Shown piece after piece: positions 54,193-64,000 of a stretch of DNA of 64,000 nt. Both the position numbers and the translations under genes were made by a program. The number at the start of each line of letters is the position of its first letter. The stretch's first letter is position 1. The notes below the pieces were generated by a model. It did no database searches. It worked only from the letters and a program-made list of their open reading frames with translations, and was not told where the DNA came from. Source of the stretch: Absidia repens (lineage: Eukaryota > Mucoromycota > Mucoromycetes > Mucorales > Cunninghamellaceae); assembly GCA_002105175.1 (NCBI GenBank), contig MCGE01000014.1:186001-250000 (forward strand), read 5' to 3'.

Positions 54193-55776
54193 ATGCCGCC
54201 CGATGCAGAAATATCCAGTTGCGATCATGAATCTACCTTTATCACTTCACAATCCTTTTTAGAACGCGTCAAAGCAGGGGAGGCGCTCTTCATCTTTGCC
54301 AACAAGGTTTACAAGGTCGATTCATTTGCAGCACGACATCCTGGTGGGGAAATAGCTATTCGCCATGGAATTGGACATGATGTTACTGATGAAATACGAA
54401 GCATGCATCCCGCTAGCGTATACAACGTGATGATGAAAAAGTTTTGTATCGGTGACTATCTTCCTGTGCCAACACCATTAACAGCAACACGAAACACAAC
54501 GGCTTTACCCTCTTCCACACCACAACAAGAGCAAACAGACAACAAACCTTTAATACAAGCTTCATGGAGTGGACGTGTCAGCGTGGAGGCCTTCGATCAA
54601 TCTATACAGGAACTTCATCAAGCCCATGCACAAGATCTTTTACTTGACCGCCTTCACACACAGCAGCAAAAGGTGGTTGATGCAGAGACCATGCGACAAA
54701 AATATCAAGCTTTGGAACAAGACATAAAGGATCGTGGACTTTTTGAATGCAACCGTTATCGATATCTCAAGGAATGCTGCCGTTACGTTTTCCTACTCTA
54801 TTCGTCTCTTTGGATGCTTTTCCGAGGATCGTGCTTTACCCATTATCTGATCAGTGCTATCTGTTTGGCGGGTTTCTGGCATCAATTATACTTCACAGCA
54901 CATGACGCGGGACATAATGAAATCACTGGAAAGGTGGAAACAGATCATCTCCTTGGTGTCGTTGTAGCCAATTTTATCGGAGGTCTTTCTCTGGGCTGGT
55001 GGAAAGATAATCACAACGTGCATCATATTGTCACCAACGACCCTGAAAATGACCCGGATATTCAACATCTTCCATTCTTAGCTATCTCCACCAGATTCTT
55101 CCAAAACTTGTATTCGACCTATTATGGCCGTGTTATGGCGTTTGATGCAGTGGCGAAATTCTTTGTTGCTCGACAACATCACTTGTATTACTTGGTGTTG
55201 GCCTTTGGTCGATTCAACCTTCACGTCCTTTCCTTCCGGTATTTACTGACCTCCAAAAATGTGCGTATGCCTCGTCTGGAATGGGCTGGGATCTTTGTCT
55301 TTTTTGTCTGGTATAGTACTTTGCTCGCTCAACTGCCTAGCTGGGGTATACGTGTAATGTATATTTTTGTATCTTATATGTTGACCTTCCCTCTCCATGT
55401 ACAAATCACCTTGTCTCATTTTGGGATGTCAACTGAAGTTGTTGAAAATGAACCCTTTCCTGCTAGACAACTCCGTACAACCATGGATGTGGACTGCCCC
55501 ATTTGGTTCGATTGGTTCCATGGTGGTTTGCAATACCAAGCTGTACATCATTTATACCCTCGCATGCCGCGACACAACCTGCGACGCTGTGTACCACTGG
55601 TCCGACAATTCTGTAGGGAAACAGGGCTTCACTACTACATGTACAACTTCTCGACTGGAAATGGTGTGATTCTGGGTGCTTTGAAATCCGTGGCTGATCA
55701 AGTTACTCTTATGAACGATGTTGCCAAGTACAACGCTGATATCATGGTGGATGGTCACAGCAAGAAACTGGATTAG
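54193..55776 (+). CDS. Cytochrome-b5-fused front-end desaturase (sphingolipid delta-8 or fatty-acid delta-6 type)
   Basis: A single uninterrupted exon of 527 residues, notable beside its intron-rich neighbours. The open frame extends 5' of ATG 54193 but without another ATG. The N-terminal cytochrome b5 domain has the haem motif ARHPGGEIAIRHGIGHDVTD and a second ligand region RSMHPASVY. A Gln-rich linker of ~100 residues follows. The desaturase domain has the three histidine boxes HDAGH, HNVHH and QAVHH (Gln in place of the first His, the front-end signature), with four membrane segments. Such enzymes introduce double bonds near the carboxyl end of fatty acids or at delta-8 of the sphingoid base. 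The b5 spacing and length suggest a sphingolipid delta-8 desaturase, but delta-6 activity cannot be excluded. ER membrane. Confidence 0.9.
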   Translation: MPPDAEISSCDHESTFITSQSFLERVKAGEALFIFANKVYKVDSFAARHPGGEIAIRHGIGHDVTDEIRSMHPASVYNVMMKKFCIGDYLPVPTPLTATRNTTALPSSTPQQEQTDNKPLIQASWSGRVSVEAFDQSIQELHQAHAQDLLLDRLHTQQQKVVDAETMRQKYQALEQDIKDRGLFECNRYRYLKECCRYVFLLYSSLWMLFRGSCFTHYLISAICLAGFWHQLYFTAHDAGHNEITGKVETDHLLGVVVANFIGGLSLGWWKDNHNVHHIVTNDPENDPDIQHLPFLAISTRFFQNLYSTYYGRVMAFDAVAKFFVARQHHLYYLVLAFGRFNLHVLSFRYLLTSKNVRMPRLEWAGIFVFFVWYSTLLAQLPSWGIRVMYIFVSYMLTFPLHVQITLSHFGMSTEVVENEPFPARQLRTTMDVDCPIWFDWFHGGLQYQAVHHLYPRMPRHNLRRCVPLVRQFCRETGLHYYMYNFSTGNGVILGALKSVADQVTLMNDVAKYNADIMVDGHSKKLD

Positions 55777-56145
55777 TGATAGCCTTTTTTTTTTACCCTA
55801 GTTTTATATAGTATATTTAGTGGCTGTTTTATATTTATTTTATTTTTACATAGTATATATCTTTACCAAAAATTCGACAAATAAAAAAAAATGTTTATAT
55901 ATGATTTGAAATTTTGGCTGGTGAAATGGCCCATGTATCCTGCGAAATTGGCCAAATATTGTTTTAAAGATGGCGGAGCAGTTGTATTTTATGCAAACTT
56001 TACTACAATATATGGCATCATTTATAAAAAAAAAGGGCGTGCATGTGCTTATACAAATTTAACGTGCTTTTGATCCCTGAACTATGACATATTAAAAAGC
56101 GCGGGGTTCCGACACCTGCATTGAGTCGGGTCGTTTATGTATTGT

Positions 56146-56196
<51 letters not shown>

Positions 56197-56307
56197 GGCT
56201 CTTTTAACTATATTTATCAGTAATCTTCATCACGTTATTTTATTATCTTTATCATACGCTTTTTTTCTTTGTATCACGCCATCGCTGCTCGCTTGATTTT
56301 GAAAAGG
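55777..56307. other. Intergenic between desaturase and WDR44-B
   Basis: AT-rich with a striking T28-A21 fold-back at about 56150-56197. No gene seen. Confidence 0.5.
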
Positions 56308-59300
56308 ATGATGAACATGAACGACAACAGATACCAATATCAACAAGGTACTAACATTACGCTTTCAACGCACACGTCAAAGGAAGTTGACTCCTTTACT
56401 GATTATTACAAGTCTTCCAATGAATCTGATGATCACCAAGATGATATCGTTTACTATCAACAACAAACACACATGACTCAAGGTAAGTTCCGGTTTTGAA
56501 ACTCTCCTGTATCAAATTTTACTATTTCTTATCTTTTTTAAATCGTTCTTTTTCTTTTTTCTATTTATTTTACATTTAGGCCTCGAATTCGGTGATCACC
56601 ACAACATATCTCCTACCACGCAAGGAATTGGGCAACACTCTTCCATCCATCCCTTAACTGGAGCTACACGTGGGTCATCGATTCATCCTACTCCTTTACC
56701 ACCACCTTCTGTTTATATATACGACGATCAAGACGGCTCTTCCAGTGACCCACAACATCTGAATACTACAAGCGATCCGTGGCTGAAATCCCCTCAACAG
56801 GAAAGACCTAGTATTCCAAGGTAAGATTTCACTACTAATCAAGCGCATGCTTTCTGAGCACTTGATACCGTATACATACAGTAACGCTTTATTTGTTTTG
56901 CTTTTGGTAGGAAAAAATCGATGGATATTTTATCAAAGATTGGGCTCAGACGACACCAAGCCGCATCAAGTACTACCTCAGCACATACCCAAGAGCATGA
57001 TACGGACAATGATAGCTCTTCCGATGAACAAAATCATTTGGGGTCCATCAACAATACTCGCCGACATAGACAAAGTCTAGAATCCACACGCTCTTTTGTC
57101 TTTAATGCCAACGTCCTTCCTCCTCACGGTGAACGCTATATCAAGGTAAAAACATAAAAGAATATATGGAGACATAGGAACACGGAATTATATATAAACA
57201 TAGTTGTATTCATTGGTTTTATTCCATTCCTTTGTTATAGATCAAATCCAAAGCCAAGACTCAAAACAAAGCTCTCTCAAAATTGGTACTTGCTCAGACT
57301 CTGACGAATGCTTCCAACAGTCAGTCCACGAACCATCATTTAAATGAACAGCCTGAACACCATCACCATGACTCATCACTAGGCGAAACAGTAAATGGAC
57401 AACGACACCACGCCCAAGATACTGAAAACGATAATTATACCCACCCAAACAGGCCGCACAATGCAATTTGGGCAATGAAGTTCAGCAAAGATGGAAAATA
57501 TTTGGCGGTCGGTGGACAAAATTGTGTTCTTCGTGTGTGGGAAGTTTTATCGGAAAAGACCACCAACCATGACAGCTCCGAAGAGAACTTGGAAACTATC
57601 AAGGTCTTCAATGAAAACCCCATTCAAGAATATCATGGACACAAGGCGGATATTTTAGATATTAGCTGGTCAAAAGTGAGTAGAATTAAACTGGAGAACG
57701 AAGATTGGAGAATTTTGATTAATCATTCTCCTATTGTTAGAACAACTTTTTACTGTCAAGTTCAATGGACAAAACTGTCAGGTAAAATTTTCCCTTATTT
57801 TTGCATTTGAAATATTTAAACCGATTCCTCTTTCTGTAGATTATGGCATGTGTCCAACGATGAATGTTTATGTGTTTTTGTCCATCTCGATTTTGTAACT
57901 GGTATCAAGTTCCACCCAAAGGTAGTTTGGTTCTTTCAGCGAATATATTCCCCTCGAAGCTATACTGACATCATGTTTTCTTTTTTGTAGGATGATCGTT
58001 TTTTCTTATCGGGCTCTTTGGATAGCAAATTACGCTTATGGAGTATTCCTGATAAAAAGGTGGCCTTTTGGAACGAAGTGCCCAATGATAACCTGATTAC
58101 AGCTGTCGGTTTTACCCTCGATGGAAGAACTGCTTGTGCTGGCTCCTATACTGGGCAAGTGTACTTTTATGAAACCCAAGGTCTCAAATACAATACTCAA
58201 ATTAATGTCAAGAAAAGGGGTGCTAAAGTGGGCAAGAAGATTACTGGACTTGAAGCCATGCCAAATATGCCACCCGGTGAAGAAAAACTTTTGATTACCA
58301 GTAACGACTCCCGTATTAGGATGATTAACATGAAGGACAAAAGCTTGATCTATAAATACAAAGGTTTGGACAACTCAACAATGCAAATAAAGGCCACTTT
58401 CAAGTAAGTACAACGAGAAGATGAATGTGCTTGTTAAGAGATACTCACAACAATCTTTTCGATTTTCTTTTTGTTTTTCCCGCGGAAATTTAGCGACGAT
58501 GGACGGTATATCGTATGTGGCTCCGAAGATTGCAGCGTTTATCTATGGCCAACTGGGCAGACAAGTTTCTCAACAAGTCGCTTCAAGAGGGACTCAAGCG
58601 GTGTAGTCAATGGCCGAAGGTCGAGTCGTTCGGGGTACAGCAGTATTGATACAAATAGACAGCAATCAAACAATGATCCTCATCAGCAGCAGCAAAATCA
58701 ACAACATCAACAGCAAAGTCTTACTGCATGGCTTAAACGTGGCGAACAACGAATCAAGGAAAAACTACATCATCATCATGAATTTTTTGAAGGCCACCGA
58801 AGTACAATCACGAATGCCGTTTTTGCACCACATCGAACACGACAACAGCTGGCCTGTACTGGAAATGATATCATTCTCAACCATACACCAATACCAACAC
58901 CATCGTCTTTGGAGAAAACGGACAGTGATGCAATGCGATCCTCCATTTCACTTACTCAACAGTACGAAACGAAATCCTACCTTGATCATTCAGCAGAAGA
59001 CAACAGCGACGATCTTTATCACGATAACGGCGGTCAGTTTTCTGTGGATCATCAACAAAGAAGCAGTATGTGCAGCAGCAGTGAAATGGAGTATTTGACA
59101 CGACAATATGACTACCCTGACAGCCAAATTATTGCAACATCGGATGTGCACGGGTGTATTCAGGTTTGGAGGACTGACTCGGGCGTTTATCCCTATCAGC
59201 AACAGCAACAGCAACAACAACAGCAGCAACAGAAGCAAAATCAATGTCACCTTCATCCATCACACATCAACGCAACGCCACCTCCGGCAAGTCTTCATAA

Positions 59301-59472
59301 ACGGCATAGTGTTGATTCATCTGTCTCTTCCATCGCTCCAACAGCCATGATATCTGATACTCCATCGACTCAGTCAGCTTCTACAACAACAATGATATCA
59401 CATTCAGTCTCTGGGAAACCATCAAGTCAAAAGCGCGCTTTTACATTGTTCTCTGGTCGATCCAACAAATAG
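56308..59472 (+). CDS. WDR44-like WD40 protein, copy B
   Basis: Eight exons (56308-56482, 56580-56820, 56911-57145, 57241-57675, 57741-57781, 57840-57921, 57991-58403, 58494-59472) join in frame to 866 residues. The N terminus is low complexity; conserved blocks are KKSMDILSKIGLRRHQA, SLESTRSFVFNANVLPPHGE and KSKAKTQNKALSKLVLAQTL. WD40 blades: NAIWAMKFSKDGKYLAVGGQ; YHGHKADILDISWSK; NNFLLSSSMDKTVRLWHVSN; DDRFFLSGSLDSKLRLWSIP; CAGSYTGQVYFYETQGL; KLLITSNDSRIRMINMKD; DDGRYIVCGSEDCSVYLWPT; SQIIATSDVHGCIQVWRTDS. A Gln/Ser/His-rich insert lies before the last blade, and the end LFSGRSNK is identical to copy A. Family members (WDR44, fungal YMR102C-like) are thought to act in membrane trafficking; role inferred. 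Confidence 0.88.
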
Positions 59473-60459
59473 CTTAGTAACACCCCTTCCTTTTCTCTCT
59501 CATTCATCATCATTTCTACTAGTTTTATTTACTCATGTGTTATCATTCCCATAAAAAAGTATTACCGTTTTTACCATCACCTTATTATTGTTTTAGTATA
59601 GTATATTACCTTTTTTATTATTCGTTAGCTATTATTGCAATAAAAAAAGCACGATTGATTCCAAATATTATCAAAAAATGAAAGTGTCAATCTCACACTT
59701 TTTTATTTTAAATGGGAGTGTAAAATGGATGGGACCATTGACTAGCTTTGGCGCTAGGGTCAAGATGGGATATATATTTTTTAATTGATGGCAGAAGAAC
59801 ATGTAGCGCAGAAAGTGATATTCAGATAAAGCGTAAAAAGAGTTGGATCCCTCGAAAATGCTCAGAATATTTGCTTTACTTGGCAATAAAATATTTAAGC
59901 ATATACACTATGATAGTGAAACAACGTAAAAAGATACAAAAGAAAAAAAAAGCTTCATTCATCGTAGTTTTATGCGCACCTCATGCTTACTTTTTATGCA
60001 TCCTATATTGTCTCTTTTTTTGAAACTCAGTGTACACATAGTAAGGAAACGGATCGTTGAGTATACCGGGTGATCGAAGTTGCCTCCACGCTCCTTTTTT
60101 TTTTTTTTTTTTTTTGCACACACATACCATCATCTTTACACGCACATATTCTGTACATACAGTGCGTATAACCTCATCCAACAAGGAAAACTAGGTACTA
60201 CTCTATGAAAACATACGAGAGATAACGTAAGGTGAAAAGAAAAGACATACTGCATTTTATTCCGATGTACAGTACAGTACTGTAGATATAAACGATGACA
60301 CCTAAAATAAACAAGTATACAGTAGGGAACTACAATAACGATATGAATGCGCAAAAAGAAATTTTAACCGCTATTTTAAAAGTGTGTAGTCATGCTATAT
60401 TTAGCAAGGTAGCCACTATCTAGATCTGGTTTTTCATCGAAACGAAAAAAGTTTCACCC
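59473..60459. other. WDR44-B 3' flank and degenerate reverse R1 arm
   Basis: AATAAA at 59640 is a likely polyadenylation signal. T23 run at 60092-60114. 'gcattttattccgatgtacagtacagtactgtagatataaa' (60252-60293) looks like a degenerate outer reverse arm of R1 facing the forward copy that follows. No gene seen. Confidence 0.5.
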
Positions 60460-61340
60460 AAAATTAGTTTAATTACCGCCCACGTGAATTTTGTTTCCTC
60501 CAATTTGTAATTTTTTTTTTCTCTTTCTTCCTTTTTTTATCATTGTAACTTCCTTGAGATTATAGTAATCTTAGATTAATGTCAGGATTAGTTTAGAAGA
60601 GGTTTCAGATCAGGGATTACAAGGTACATGAGGAAACTCTTTCACTTTCGACCTAGGATCTGCAGGCACCACTAGTTGGATTTTGTGAATCTTTATTAGT
60701 TTAGTTTAGTATTAGTTTATATCTACATCTGAATAAAATATGTCGCTTTTTACATACTTCAATGAAAAATGTCCCATTAACTTCTCTCATGTCTTGTTCA
60801 AAAGATCTCGGATTACTATCGCCCCTTTAGATTAAATGTCTTGCTCGAACAAAAGCAACCCTTTAGATTTTGTCAACTCTTGTGCTGTAAATTGTATTAG
60901 TTCCCTTTTTACACTTGAACCTTTGTATTATTGCTGACCATTCTTTAAATCTCCAGTTACTCTCCCTCATGCTTATTTCAATGGACCCTTCCTATCAAAT
61001 TCTTTGTTCCGGAGAACCTGTCGCCTTTAGTCCAGTATATACGAATACTCTTCAATAGAAAGAAACACTATTTATAAATCATCCTTTGACCCAATAGAAG
61101 GTGAGCAAGACTGTTATTGCGTCTGTTTTATGAGTGACCTGTAATACACCTTCTTCGTAGATTTCTCGCTATAGCTATTTACTACAGCTTCGCAATTAAT
61201 TGATAGTCCTTGGTATGGTGCAATACCCCGGGCCCCCTAAACTTGAAGTTACTTGAGTCGTAAATGGTGTCCGTCATACAAAGGTTCGTGGGATTTTATC
61301 GAAACCACACATCAACGGCCTCCCCCCCCTGACACCTAGT
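60460..61340 (+). repeat. R1 dispersed repeat, long forward copy
   Basis: Starts at ACCGCCCACGTGAATTTTG (60475), contains 'tcagggattacaaggtacatgaggaaactctttcac', 'ttagtttagtttagtattagttt', 'ctgaataaaatatgtcgct' and ends near 'aaaccacacatcaacggcct'. Confidence 0.75.
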
Positions 61341-61487
61341 TGGTCAATTTTTCGGAAATGTGAAAATGCTTTCGTGCCACGCAAAATCTTTTTTTTTCTT
61401 TTTTTTTTTTTGGACATGTAGGGCAATTATTATTGCCTGTCGAAGGCGCCGGGCTTTAAACTTTCACTTCATTTGCTTTTTTCCTTT

Positions 61488-61519
<32 letters not shown>

Positions 61520-61538
61520 CCTTCTCTTCACAGCCTAC
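61341..61538. other. 5' region of the ZZ/EF-hand gene
   Basis: Pyrimidine-rich, with T runs at 61389-61410 and 61490-61520 just before the start codon. Confidence 0.45.
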
Positions 61539-63585
61539 ATGCCACGTTTCTCACCTTTTCTTATTGTGGTATCCGGTATTGTTACTGGAGTGGGTGTTAT
61601 TGTCACTGTACGATATACATTAAAGTACAAACGACGAGAAGAAGTGGATGCTCAACAACAACAACAGCGACAACAACAGAGACGACGATCGACTACGAGA
61701 AGACGACAAGGAATTAGTGCCCAACAAAGACGGCGACAACGACGCATATCAACGAGAAATGGACAACAACAACAACAACAAAACAGGCGCCGGTCATCTT
61801 TAGAAGAGGAACACGATGATTGGTTGCTTCCTTTACATTTAGATTCTGACAATGACCGAGATGCTGACACCCTTACTCGATCAGACAACATTGACGATGG
61901 CGACGACTCTGATGGGGTGGATGACACTAGTGAACTCCATATTGAAGCACCATCTTACCCCAACGAACAAACAGATCGCTTATTATCATTATTTACTGAA
62001 TGGCAGGAAGACGATGACAGTGACAATAAAAACTTGTTGCAACTTCTACACTCTATATCCGAAAACCAAGCTCGAAAAGGTAAATCATCACTTCTCCATT
62101 GACAAAAGCATAACCGTCTCTCACAGCTTGACTTTAACATTATTATTACTACTATTATTGTTATGTAGAGGGATATATTCATCGTGGCATCACCTGCAAC
62201 AAATGCGCTGTATCACCTATTCGTGGAATTCGATATAAATGTGCCAACTGCGTAGATTTTGATTTATGTGACATGTGCGAAGCTTCCAACAAACATACTC
62301 ATACACACGTCTTTTTAAAAATACGTATTCCTATTCCACCTTTGGCCAATCCTCGTAGTGCCTTACTGCCGCCATTTTATCCTGGAAAAAACGACTCTCT
62401 GGTACTGACCGCGGACCAAGCTCGAGAACTAGAATCTTCGTCTCACTGTAAGCAGAAAAGACAGTCCATACAATAGCGTAGCTCATACTCACGAACTCCT
62501 TTCTTTTATATTATAATCAGTTGATCAAGTAGAATTGGAAGCTTTATTTGCGCAATATAAATCGTTATCAGTGGTGGAATCTACTCATGGGGGGATTAAC
62601 CAGACTACCTTTGATCAATGCTTGGGTCCTTTGGGTATGGAAAAAAATCTGATTACGGAACGTATTTTCGCCTTTTTTGACCGTGACCGTGATGGTATCA
62701 TTACGTTTCCCGAATTGGTGAATGGACTGAGTGTGCTATGCAAAGGAAATTTGGATGAAAAAATTGAATGTGAGCAAAAATATCATTTAAGAAAAAGAGG
62801 AATAGAAAGATACTGATACTATTTTTATTGTAGATGCATTCAATGGGTACGATCTGGACGAAGATGGATATATCTCAAGGGAAGAACTCTACTGGATGTT
62901 CAAGTCATACTTTTATCTCTCTATGGAACTGGTGCGGGATGTGGTCAGTGCCATGGAGGATGATATGATGGATAATTATGAATTCCCTGCTGGGCAACCG
63001 GTCAGTGCAGCCTTCAATGTTCCAATCCCATCGGCAGCTACTTCGGATGGTGGTGATGATAGCAACAATAGTAGCAACAGTGATAATGACAATGACAACG
63101 ATGATGATGACGATGACATCGCCAACAGAGGATCTTATACGTCTGCCATACCTTCGACATCTACACAACCTCGTGCCTCTTCCACGAACGCTCATCTTTA
63201 TCCTCAGAAACACGATTATTTTAAAACTCTTTATACACACAGCAACGACGACGACAAAGATCCTACCTCACCTTCGGCAGGAACAGCAATCGGTCTGACT
63301 GAGGATCATGGACAACTATTGGATGATTCTTTACCAGAGCAGGACAACAACACGAGACGAACAGGAAAGGCGGCAAGAAAGGAACCGACTAAACAGCAAT
63401 GGGAAGAGAAGTTCCCTATCATGGAAACTATGGCTCAAGATGCTATTCATGAAATGGTGAACAAAACATTCCGAAATATGGTAACACAACGGGAAGGCTA
63501 TATCAGTTTTGAAGAATTCAAGCAATGTGTCCAGACCGATTCTAGTATTGTGAGTTGGTTTGAAGCCTTGGGGACTGTGTTTTAG
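61539..63585 (+). CDS. Membrane-anchored ZZ zinc-finger and EF-hand protein
   Basis: Four exons (61539-62079, 62169-62447, 62521-62769, 62834-63585) join in frame to 606 residues. Residues 6-25 (PFLIVVSGIVTGVGVIVTVR) form a transmembrane or signal-anchor helix, followed by a very basic Gln/Arg region (RRRSTTRRRQ) and an acidic stretch. Residues ~185-230 are a ZZ zinc finger: GITCNKCAVSPIRGIRYKCA, NCVDFDLCDMC, ending HTHTHVFLKI. Residues ~300-400 carry two good EF-hands: FDRDRDGIITFPEL and YDLDEDGYISREEL; a third, weaker helix-loop (YISFEEFKQCV) lies near the C terminus. An acidic disordered insert separates them. Such ZZ plus EF-hand proteins exist in fungi but are uncharacterised; a calcium-sensing membrane-associated adaptor is the natural inference. 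Confidence 0.86.
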
Positions 63586-64000
63586 GCTGGCTGATGACTG
63601 TCGGTGGTAGATTAGATTTAGCATAGTATTTTATAATCAACCTGTTTGGGGTGGGGATTGTATGTATATTAGTAATATTATCATTTATTTGTGGGCATAA
63701 TAAACTATGTTTAATGTAGACAATGGTTATCACAGTCAATGACTTATATATTGTTGTTTGTTAATGTTGTTAGTTTTTCTTTTCTGGGGGAAGGAGCAGG
63801 CGCTGAAAACGCTATTTGTACAAAGTTGATGGTTAGCCATAACGGGTCGATATTGTGATCGATTCTTTCATCTACCATTGTAAAATCTGGGAAATGCTCT
63901 TTAGGTAGAGGCCATAATGCGTTCCACTTGGGCGGTTAGCGGGATTGCGGGAATTTTTGACGTTCGGTATTTTGATATAGTGAAGGGAAGACATACAAAG
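63586..64000. other. 3' flank and window end, no gene seen
   Basis: AATAAA at 63699 fits the transcript end of the ZZ/EF-hand gene. The remaining 300 bp has no supported coding frame on either strand. Confidence 0.5.

Noticed and set aside
61652..61927. 91-codon Cys/Arg-rich antisense frame
   Set aside because: Complement of the Gln/Arg-rich linker of the ZZ/EF-hand gene; the cysteine runs are CAA-repeat artefacts.

Overview
This 64 kb window is nuclear DNA of an early-diverging fungus, most likely Mucoromycota and probably Mucorales. The reasons: almost every gene is cut by several short introns (about 55-120 nt, GTAAG...TAG); intergenic DNA is AT-rich and full of long A/T homopolymers; proteins carry His/Gln/Asn/Ser runs; and the gene content is ordinary eukaryotic housekeeping (COMPASS, ORMDL, septin, SNRNP27, HECT ligase, PLD, ArfGAP). 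The species assignment is inference; exon boundaries were read by eye from splice consensus, reading-frame continuity and family resemblance.

Layout. 1-8 kb: end of a BRE4/aromatic-acid-exporter-like protein (+), an SVIP-like small VCP-binding protein (-), a PQ-loop vacuolar transporter (+), a long dispersed repeat, and the COMPASS subunit Swd1/RBBP5 (-). 8.4-16.3 kb: a Pho80-type cyclin with a hydrophobic tail (+), ORMDL (+), a Pho85/CDK5-type kinase with a clear AT-AC U12-type intron (+), an ankyrin protein (-) and an intron-containing tRNA-Leu(UAA) (+). 16.3-20 kb is repeat-rich. 20-37 kb is gene-dense: phospholipase D (-), ArfGAP (-), alpha-methylacyl-CoA racemase (+), SNRNP27 (+), septin (-), a very divergent bystin (-) and a Gpt2/Sct1-type acyltransferase (+). 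37-44.3 kb is a gene-free island of nested inverted repeats. 44.3-63.6 kb: two paralogous WDR44-like WD40 genes in opposite orientation (44.4-47.6 and 56.3-59.5 kb) flank a UBE3A-like HECT ligase and a cytochrome-b5 front-end desaturase; the window ends with a membrane-anchored ZZ/EF-hand protein.

How the genes relate. There are no operons; most neighbours are unrelated. The cyclin and CDK belong to families that act as partners (Pho80/Pho85) and lie 2.4 kb apart on one strand. ORMDL, the front-end desaturase (possibly sphingolipid delta-8), PLD and the GPAT-like enzyme all touch membrane-lipid metabolism, but they are scattered and I infer no cluster. Several divergent pairs share short intergenic promoters (SWD1/cyclin, ArfGAP/AMACR, bystin/GPAT, WDR44-A/HECT).

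Most notable: the AT-AC minor-spliceosome intron in the CDK gene; a fold-back repeat family ('R1', marked by a CCCACGTG core) present about ten times; a 4 kb palindromic repeat island at 38.7-42.7 kb; the divergent bystin paralogue; and the inverted WDR44 gene pair.
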